Below are positions 58,519 through 64,000 of a stretch of DNA of 64,000 nucleotides, one piece after another. Source of the DNA: Mycobacteroides abscessus ATCC 19977 (GTDB lineage Bacteria; Actinomycetota; Actinomycetes; Mycobacteriales; Mycobacteriaceae); assembly GCF_000069185.1 (NCBI RefSeq), contig NC_010397.1, positions 1,178,001 through 1,242,000 on the forward strand, written 5' to 3'. The notes beneath the pieces were generated by a model. The model had not been told where the DNA came from. It was given only the letters and a program-made list of their open reading frames with translations, and did no database searches. Position 1 is the first letter of the stretch. Each line of letters begins with the position of its first letter. A program made the translations under genes and the position numbers.

Positions 58519-59106
58519 ATGCTCGCCACCCAGGATGAATTCGACCGCCAGTTCACCCGTCTTCGAGAACTTGGATATCCCGTCACCGAACATGCCACCG
58601 CGCTGCGGGCCCGGGCCACAGATCCCGGCCCCTCGCACGTCGACCCCGATGATCACATCCCCTTCGTCCTCGTGGTGCCCGGCACTGACTACGAGCAGAC
58701 CGCGCCGCTGATGAGTCTGAACGAGCGCAACGGCTTTCATGCCATGGATGACGGCGATGTCGATGTGTACCGATCGATTGTGCAGATCCCGGAACAGGCC
58801 TATTTGCTTACCGATATCGATACCGGCACCGAGTTCCGCACCGTGACACCGGAGACGGCACTGAAGACGATCCTTGCGCGCGGCCGCACGCCGCTGACCA
58901 TCGATGAAGGCATAGCGCTGGTCGTGGTGCGGCCGGACATGTTGCGCAAGAACAAGTGTTTCTCGCTGGCCGCGTCCCGCGGAAAGGGTCAGCGCGTGCC
59001 CGCGATCTGGATATCTGATCGGCGCCCCAAGCTCGGCTGGTGCTGGGATCGCAATCCGCATACCTGGCTGGGAACCGCATCGTGTGGGGGACGGATCGCC
59101 GTATAG
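58519..59106 (+). CDS. DUF5701 family protein
   Basis: 195-aa soluble protein of the DUF5701 family, function unknown. Features: PFVLVVPGTDYEQTAPLM, EQAYLLTDIDTGTEFRTVTPETAL, RTPLTIDEGIALVVVRPDML, PAIWISDRRPKLGWCWDRNPHTWLGTASC with two Cys near the end. Isolated between the esterase and the ABC transporter; 95 nt and about 145 nt gaps. Confidence 0.78.
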   Translation: MLATQDEFDRQFTRLRELGYPVTEHATALRARATDPGPSHVDPDDHIPFVLVVPGTDYEQTAPLMSLNERNGFHAMDDGDVDVYRSIVQIPEQAYLLTDIDTGTEFRTVTPETALKTILARGRTPLTIDEGIALVVVRPDMLRKNKCFSLAASRGKGQRVPAIWISDRRPKLGWCWDRNPHTWLGTASCGGRIAV

Positions 59107-59137
59107 CGGTTGGCGTAAATAGCTGGAGTTCTCGTCT

Positions 59138-59160
59138 GGCTACGTATGTGAAAAGTAGCC
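59138..59160. repeat. Small inverted repeat downstream of DUF5701 gene
   Basis: GGCTAC (59138-59143) and GTAGCC (59155-59160) form a 6-bp stem with a loop of 11 nt. It may be a weak terminator or operator before the transporter operon; a TTGACA hexamer follows at 59174. Confidence 0.3.
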
Positions 59161-59250
59161 TCCGGGGCCGTCATTGACATATGGTGGGTTGGCGGTGCCC
59201 GGTGAGAGCGGGTGTCGGTATCTGTTTTCTATGGAGGCACCAGCGGATTT

Positions 59251-59898
59251 ATGGGTTTTGTCGAGTTTGTGAAGGACCGCTGGGCGGTCCTGTCCTTTCT
59301 CGCCTATCAGCACATGAGTCTGGTCCTGCAAACGCTGGTTGTCGCGGCCATGTGTGCCGTCTTTCTTGGGGTGCTGATCTACCGGTCGCCTTGGGGTGTG
59401 GCCAGCGGTAATGCGCTGGCCGCCATCGGCCTGACAATCCCCTCGTACGCCCTGCTGGGAGTGTTGGTCGGCGTCGTCGGTATCGGTGTTTCGCCGTCGG
59501 TCATCATGCTGGTCTTCTTCGGCAGTCTGCCGATTCTGCGCAATGTGTTGGTGGGGTTGACCGGCGTTGATCAAACACTCGTCGAGTCCGCTCGCGGGAT
59601 GGGCATGAGCCGACTGGCAACGCTGGTGCGGTTGGAGCTGCCGTTGGCGTGGCCGGTGATCATGACCGGCATCCGGGTATCGGCGCAGATGTTGATGGGT
59701 ACCGCGGCAATCGCTGCGTTCGCGCTCGGACCGGGCCTGGGCGGATACATCTTCTCCGGTATCTCGCGCATGGGCGGCGCGAACGCGACCAACTCCGTTA
59801 TCGCCGGCACGGTCGGCATTCTCATTTTGGCGGTGATTCTCGACTCGGTGCTCAACGTCGTTACCCGCCTCACGACACCAAGGGGGATCCGTGTCTGA
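59251..59898 (+). CDS. Osmoprotectant ABC transporter permease 1 (OpuC/ProW-type)
   Basis: About 215-aa permease with five or six helices. EAA-type motif in VESARGMGMSRLATLVRLELPLAWPVIMTGIR. The N-terminus MGFVEFVKDRWAVLSFLAYQHMSLVLQT fits the family when ATG 59251 is used; the frame begins at GTG 59212. GGAGG is 13 nt away, somewhat far. Overlaps the ATPase gene by 8 nt. Confidence 0.87.
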   Translation: MGFVEFVKDRWAVLSFLAYQHMSLVLQTLVVAAMCAVFLGVLIYRSPWGVASGNALAAIGLTIPSYALLGVLVGVVGIGVSPSVIMLVFFGSLPILRNVLVGLTGVDQTLVESARGMGMSRLATLVRLELPLAWPVIMTGIRVSAQMLMGTAAIAAFALGPGLGGYIFSGISRMGGANATNSVIAGTVGILILAVILDSVLNVVTRLTTPRGIRV

Positions 59899-61051
59899 CG
59901 TAACGGAAAACGCAACCATCACCGGCGGTGCGCGCATCCTGCTGGACGGTGTGACCAAGCTATATGACGGAAAGTCCACTCCAGCAGTCGACAACGTGAC
60001 GATGGAGATCCCCGCGGGCGAGACGGTCATGTTCGTCGGTCCGTCCGGATGTGGCAAGACCACCACGATGAAGATGATCAACCGCCTCATCGAACCCACC
60101 AGTGGACGGATCTTCATCGGCGACGAGGATGTGACGGACAAAAACCCCGACGAGCTGCGGCGCCACATCGGATATGTCATCCAAGGCGCCGGGCTCTTTC
60201 CGCACTTCACGGTCGGCGACAACATCGCGATCGTGCCGAAACTGCTCAACTGGGATAAACAGCGCATCGACGAACGTGTCGACGAGCTCCTGGATCTGGT
60301 GAATCTCGATCCGGCCCAATATCGCAACCGTTACCCGCGCGAATTGTCAGGCGGTCAGCAGCAGCGTGTCGGTGTGGCCCGGGCGTTGGCGGCAGATCCG
60401 CCGGTGCTGCTGATGGACGAGCCCTTCGGTGCGGTGGACCCTATCACCCGGCAGCGCCTGCAGGACGAATTGCTGCGTCTACAAGAGGAATTGAGCAAGA
60501 CGATCGTATTCGTCACCCATGACTTCGATGAGGCGGTCAAACTCGGTGACCGGATCGCGATCCTTCGCGAGGGATCGCAGATCGTCCAATACGACACTCC
60601 CGAGGTGATTTTGGCCAACCCGGCCAACGATTTTGTGCGCGGATTCGTCGGGCACGGGGCCGCGCTCAAACAGCTCACCATGACCCGGGTGCGCGATGTC
60701 GAGCTGCACGAGGCGGCCGTCGCACATGTCGGCGATGATCCCGCGCAGGCGATCGAGGCCGCCGAATCGATCGACCGCGAGCATGTGATCGTGCTCGATT
60801 CGCATGAGCGCCCGTTGCGCTGGTCGTCCCTGGACGAGCTTCGCGCGCCCAATGCCCTGCAGCGGGTCTCTCAGGATGAAGACCTCGAAAAAGTGAGTTT
60901 GGCATCGACTCTCACCGACGCGTTGGAAGACATGCTGACCTCTTCACACGGCGTGGTGGTGGTGACGGGGCGCCGCAACACCTATCAGGGCGTCATCAGG
61001 GTCGAGACAATCATGGACGCGATGGCCGAGATGCGGGCCGCGGCGCAATAG
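59891..61051 (+). CDS. Osmoprotectant ABC transporter ATP-binding protein (OpuCA/ProV-type)
   Basis: 386-aa ATPase. Walker A GPSGCGKTTTMK, Q-loop VIQGAGLFPH, signature LSGGQQQRVGVARA, Walker B LLMDEPFGAVD, H-loop VTHDFDEA. A C-terminal CBS-like region (about 270-380, EHVIVLDSHERPLRW, HGVVVVTGRRNTYQGV) is as in OpuA/OpuC ATPases that sense ionic strength. Energises uptake of betaine, choline or related solutes. Confidence 0.93.
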   Translation: MSDVTENATITGGARILLDGVTKLYDGKSTPAVDNVTMEIPAGETVMFVGPSGCGKTTTMKMINRLIEPTSGRIFIGDEDVTDKNPDELRRHIGYVIQGAGLFPHFTVGDNIAIVPKLLNWDKQRIDERVDELLDLVNLDPAQYRNRYPRELSGGQQQRVGVARALAADPPVLLMDEPFGAVDPITRQRLQDELLRLQEELSKTIVFVTHDFDEAVKLGDRIAILREGSQIVQYDTPEVILANPANDFVRGFVGHGAALKQLTMTRVRDVELHEAAVAHVGDDPAQAIEAAESIDREHVIVLDSHERPLRWSSLDELRAPNALQRVSQDEDLEKVSLASTLTDALEDMLTSSHGVVVVTGRRNTYQGVIRVETIMDAMAEMRAAAQ

Positions 61052-61062
61052 GGGTATCCCAG

Positions 61063-61848
61063 ATGACGGCATCAACCATCACCGCGACCGGGGCGGCGCA
61101 ATCGGCTCCGGCCACCGCCAGGCGGCCCGCACTGGCCGCCAGGCAGTTGCTACAGCCATCGGCATGCATTGTGGCCGTGATGGTTTCGCTGGCATACGTC
61201 AACCTCGCGGACGTATCGGCGTCGGAGAAGCGCTCGTTGGGGATGTCGAACCTGCTGGTCCTCCTGGGACAGCACATGGCGATCAGCGTCGCCGCGACGG
61301 TGCTCACGTGCGCCGTCGCGATCCCGCTAGGCATCGCATTGACGCGAGGGCCCGTCCGGAGGTACGCGAAGACGATCACCACGTTGGTCGGGTTCGGCCA
61401 GGCCGCTCCGGCCATCGGACTGATCGCACTCGGGGCGGTGCTGTTCGGCATCGGTGGTATCGGTGCGGTACTGGCCCTGACCGTCTACGGCGCGCTGCCC
61501 ATCGTCGCCAATACCGTGATCGGTCTCGACGGTGTCGATACCCGCCTGGTGGAGGCGGCACGGGGGATGGGGATGTCGGCGCGCTCGACCCTGATCCGGG
61601 TGGAATTGCCATTGGCGTTGCGGGTCATCGTCGCCGGAGTGCGCACCGCGCTGGTGCTCATCGTCGGCACGGCGGCACTGGCATCGTTCACCGGAGCCGG
61701 CGGGCTGGGTCAGCTCATCACCACGGGCATCAAACTTCAGCAGCCGGTGACCCTGGTGGTGGGCGCCATCCTGGTGGCTGCTCTGGCCTTGTTCATCGAC
61801 TGGCTGGCCCGCGTCGTCGAGATCATCGCAGCACCAAGGGGGCTGTGA
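61063..61848 (+). CDS. Osmoprotectant ABC transporter permease 2
   Basis: 261-aa permease with about six helices, EAA motif VEAARGMGMSARSTLIRVELPLALRVIVAGVR. A longer cytoplasmic N-terminus than its partner (about 40 aa). It overlaps the binding-protein gene by 1 nt (TGATG). Forms the heterodimeric membrane channel with the first permease. Confidence 0.92.
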   Translation: MTASTITATGAAQSAPATARRPALAARQLLQPSACIVAVMVSLAYVNLADVSASEKRSLGMSNLLVLLGQHMAISVAATVLTCAVAIPLGIALTRGPVRRYAKTITTLVGFGQAAPAIGLIALGAVLFGIGGIGAVLALTVYGALPIVANTVIGLDGVDTRLVEAARGMGMSARSTLIRVELPLALRVIVAGVRTALVLIVGTAALASFTGAGGLGQLITTGIKLQQPVTLVVGAILVAALALFIDWLARVVEIIAAPRGL

Positions 61849-62807
61849 TGCGAAGGCGTCGACTTGTGGTGCTTGCCTGCTTGGTGATGATGCTGCAGGC
61901 AGGCTGCGGTCTCCAGTCCGCGAGCGGCGCGGTACTCGCCGCCAAGCCGGGCCTGATCCGGCACTACGATTCGCTTCGCGATGTGAATATCACGGTAGCG
62001 GCAAAGGATTTCACCGAGCAGCTGGTGCTGGGTAACATCGTCGCGATCATTCTCAATGCGGCCGGCGCCAGTGTCACCAATATGACCAACACCCCAGGAA
62101 GTTTCGGAGTGCGGCAGTCGATGCTGAAGAGGGTGGCCAATGTCTCGCCCGAGTACACCGGAACCGGATGGATCAATTATCTGGGGCACGCCGACCCCAT
62201 CAAGGATCCCGTCGCGCAGTGGAAAGCGGTCAACGAGGAGGATGCGGCCAACCGGCTGGTCTGGTTGCCTCCCGCGCCCATGAACAACACCTACGCGTTC
62301 GCCATCCGGGAGTCGGAAGCCGAACGGCTGGCGGTGACCAAGCTGTCCGATTTGCGCGGCCTCGCACGCAACGATCTGACGTTCTGTGTGGAAAGCGAAT
62401 TCGCCAGCCGTAACGACGGGTTCGTGCCGATGCTCAAGACGTATGGTCTGTCCACCGGGCAACTGGGCCGGATCACCAACCTGGATGTAGGAGTGGTGTA
62501 TACCGCCACCGCCAAGGGCGATTGCAACTTCGGCGAGGTATTTACCACCGACGGTCGCATCCCGGCGCTGAAGTTGCGTGTCCTGCAGGACGACCGGCAC
62601 TTCTTTCCGCTCTACAACCTGACCGAGGTCATCGATGCCGACCTGTTGGCGGCGCACCCCGAGTTGAGCGAGATCTTCGCCCTGCTGAACCCGCGGCTGA
62701 CCAACGACACCATGTTGGCGCTGAACGCCAGGGTCGATTCGGCCGGCGAAGATCCGGCGATCGTGGCACGCGACTGGCTGATCGACCAGGGTCTGCTCAG
62801 CCGCTAG
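61848..62807 (+). CDS. Osmoprotectant-binding lipoprotein (ProX/OpuCC-type)
   Basis: 319-aa substrate-binding lipoprotein with lipobox LQAGC at about residue 21. Mature part: ITVAAKDFTEQLVLGNIVAIILNAAG, SPEYTGTGWINYLG, PMNNTYAFAIRESEAERL and C-terminal ARDWLIDQGLL. Glycine betaine/choline/carnitine binding is likely; aromatic ligand residues cannot be confirmed by eye. ATG 61848; a long frame from 61164 lies inside the permease and is not real. Confidence 0.9.
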   Translation: MRRRRLVVLACLVMMLQAGCGLQSASGAVLAAKPGLIRHYDSLRDVNITVAAKDFTEQLVLGNIVAIILNAAGASVTNMTNTPGSFGVRQSMLKRVANVSPEYTGTGWINYLGHADPIKDPVAQWKAVNEEDAANRLVWLPPAPMNNTYAFAIRESEAERLAVTKLSDLRGLARNDLTFCVESEFASRNDGFVPMLKTYGLSTGQLGRITNLDVGVVYTATAKGDCNFGEVFTTDGRIPALKLRVLQDDRHFFPLYNLTEVIDADLLAAHPELSEIFALLNPRLTNDTMLALNARVDSAGEDPAIVARDWLIDQGLLSR

Positions 62808-62842
62808 CACGTGACGATCCGGCACCTGTCACACTGTTGTTA

Positions 62843-64000
62843 ATGGTGGCGATGTCGGCACTGGTCTTCGGGCTCAGCTGGTGGTTGGGTCTGTACTTAC
62901 TCGCGCGAAATCCCCGCAAGCCGGTCCTGGTGCTGGCGGCCATCGGCCTTATCGGCTACTCCGTCGTGGTGGCGCTCGACGCCATCCGCGTGACGCCGGG
63001 CTCCGATGCCGAACTGCTGGGCCGCATTGAGGTTTTCACCGCGATCATTCCGAGTGTCGCCTGGCTGATGGTGCTGCTTGAGCTCACCAACAGCGGTGAT
63101 CGGTGGCGCGATCGCGCCGCCATGGCGGTGCCCGGGGTGGTGCTGGCCGTGGTACTGCTGGTGGGCGCGTCGCTGGCGGGTACCATCGCGGGGCCCGCAC
63201 GGCTGGGGCATTGGATCATGTTCTGCGCCAACGGGACTGCCGCGATCGGAGCGGCCATTCTGCTGTTCCGCCGGCGTGCCTCGATACCGGGCTCGGCGCG
63301 TGGTGTCGTGCTGGTGGCCACCATGTTCTTCACGCTCGGCGATGCTCAGCTGATCATCCCGCTGGGGATCGTGCCGAGCTGGCTGGCCTTGGCATCGACG
63401 GGCTTCGACCTGGTGCTGCTCGGTCTGGGCGTAGCGCTCTGGGACGCCTTCGACGAAGGCCAGGCGCTGCGCGGTGACATGCTGCGCTCCTTTGTCGCCT
63501 CAATACTTGTGGGCGCGTTGTTCGGTGCGCAGGCGATGATCGGCATCGCTGTCGTCGGCCAGTCGGTCGCGTTGGTGGTGCTGCTGTTCACCAGTATCGG
63601 CCTGGCCATCTGCATCCAGGTGCAGTCGGGCCCGTTCGCGGATTTCCTGGACCGATTGGCGTTCTCACGGTCTCCGCAGCTGCGTCAGGAACGTTCCGAA
63701 CTGCGCAGTACCGAGGCGGCATTGCCGCTCAAGTCGGCGTCGCCGATCGCCGGAGTCGATGACGAGAGCTTCATCAGGCTCACGCGCCGCGCGCTCAGCC
63801 ACTACGGCGACCTCGCCAAACTCGTCGCCAGTCCGCTGGCCGCACTGCCCGTCATCGATGAGCGGCTCGCCGGTCGCGGCGCCTCGGACCAGCCCGTCGA
63901 ACGCGCCAATGAGCTCAGAGCGGTACTCGCCGAGTCCATCTCACGGCTCAAACCTCGCAATGACGGCGACTTCGGTACCACCGATCAATGGCGCTACTAC
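62843..64000 (+). CDS. Polytopic membrane protein, truncated by window end
   Basis: An open frame from ATG 62843 to the last base (386 codons so far). About seven or eight helices in residues 1-260, beginning SALVFGLSWWLGLYLLARNPRKPVLVLAAIGLIGYSVVVALDAI, then a soluble charged region (RSPQLRQERSELRSTEAALPLK and beyond). The membrane part looks like 7-TM sensor modules that precede histidine kinases or regulators, but no kinase motif is reached within the window. It follows the transporter by 35 nt. Confidence 0.75.
   Translation, partial: MVAMSALVFGLSWWLGLYLLARNPRKPVLVLAAIGLIGYSVVVALDAIRVTPGSDAELLGRIEVFTAIIPSVAWLMVLLELTNSGDRWRDRAAMAVPGVVLAVVLLVGASLAGTIAGPARLGHWIMFCANGTAAIGAAILLFRRRASIPGSARGVVLVATMFFTLGDAQLIIPLGIVPSWLALASTGFDLVLLGLGVALWDAFDEGQALRGDMLRSFVASILVGALFGAQAMIGIAVVGQSVALVVLLFTSIGLAICIQVQSGPFADFLDRLAFSRSPQLRQERSELRSTEAALPLKSASPIAGVDDESFIRLTRRALSHYGDLAKLVASPLAALPVIDERLAGRGASDQPVERANELRAVLAESISRLKPRNDGDFGTTDQWRYY

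Noticed and set aside
59174..59179. TTGACA as -35 of the transporter operon
   Set aside because: No AT-rich -10 box at suitable spacing follows.
61164..61847. Upstream extension of the binding-protein frame
   Set aside because: It lies out of frame within permease 2 and has arginine/glycine-rich shadow composition; the lipoprotein signal begins at 61848.

Overview
The window looks like chromosomal DNA of a rapidly growing mycobacterium of the Mycobacterium abscessus/chelonae type. It is GC-rich, almost fully coding and full of GTG starts and 1-8 nt gene overlaps. It carries mycobacterial signature genes (lpqU-eno, lpqV, pra, mca, a short-chain Z-isoprenyl diphosphate synthase, cyp51-ferredoxin-cyp123) and a membrane protein of the family named after M. 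abscessus locus MAB_1171c. Family names and Mtb (Rv) parallels are from memory; no database search was run. There is no prophage, insertion sequence, integrase or CRISPR array.

Layout. 1-2.7 kb: efeUOB ferrous-iron uptake operon (minus; efeB is cut by the window start) behind an IdeR-like site. 2.8-7 kb: lpqU-eno-ftsB/divIC-DUF501-ppx2 (same order as Rv1022-Rv1026). 7.1-8.9 kb: alpha/beta hydrolase and TauE-like exporter behind a palindromic site. 8.9-11 kb: a tight minus-strand trio of an EspR-like XRE regulator, an ImmA/IrrE metalloprotease and a 7-TM protein. 11.1-13 kb: an orphan fatty-acyl-AMP ligase. 13.3 kb: a tRNA with a Leu(UAA) anticodon. 13.4-18.5 kb: a CoA-transferase and small envelope or unknown proteins. 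18.6-45.1 kb: a block largely collinear with Rv1064c-Rv1086, including a valine-catabolic operon (mmsA, acyl-CoA dehydrogenase, echA9, mmsB, echA8, marR), fadA3, lipU, cbs, pra, metB, greA, mca and a YyaL-type protein. Insertions into it are purT, a GPP34 protein, a threonine dehydratase and a DUF559 nuclease-like gene.

45.1-58.4 kb: a sterol/xenobiotic oxidation locus like Rv0762c-Rv0771. A minus-strand operon (TetR, CYP123, SDR, CYP51, 3Fe-4S ferredoxin, NTF2-like protein) is extended by a CYP125-like P450 and another SDR where Mtb has adhB. A divergent plus-strand operon holds aldehyde dehydrogenase, SDR, HIBADH-like, carboxymuconolactone-decarboxylase-like, an unknown protein and a carboxylesterase. 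Two near-identical palindromes in the divergent region probably serve the TetR protein. 58.5-64 kb: DUF5701, a four-gene OpuC/ProXWV-type osmoprotectant ABC transporter, and the start of a polytopic membrane protein that runs off the window.

Most noteworthy are (i) the DUF559/AbiEi-like gene bracketed by two 56-bp palindromes that are inverted copies of each other, one of which encodes the protein's own C-terminus, and (ii) the EspR-like XRE/ImmA-IrrE/7-TM module, which looks like a proteolysis-based membrane signalling or immunity switch of unknown function.
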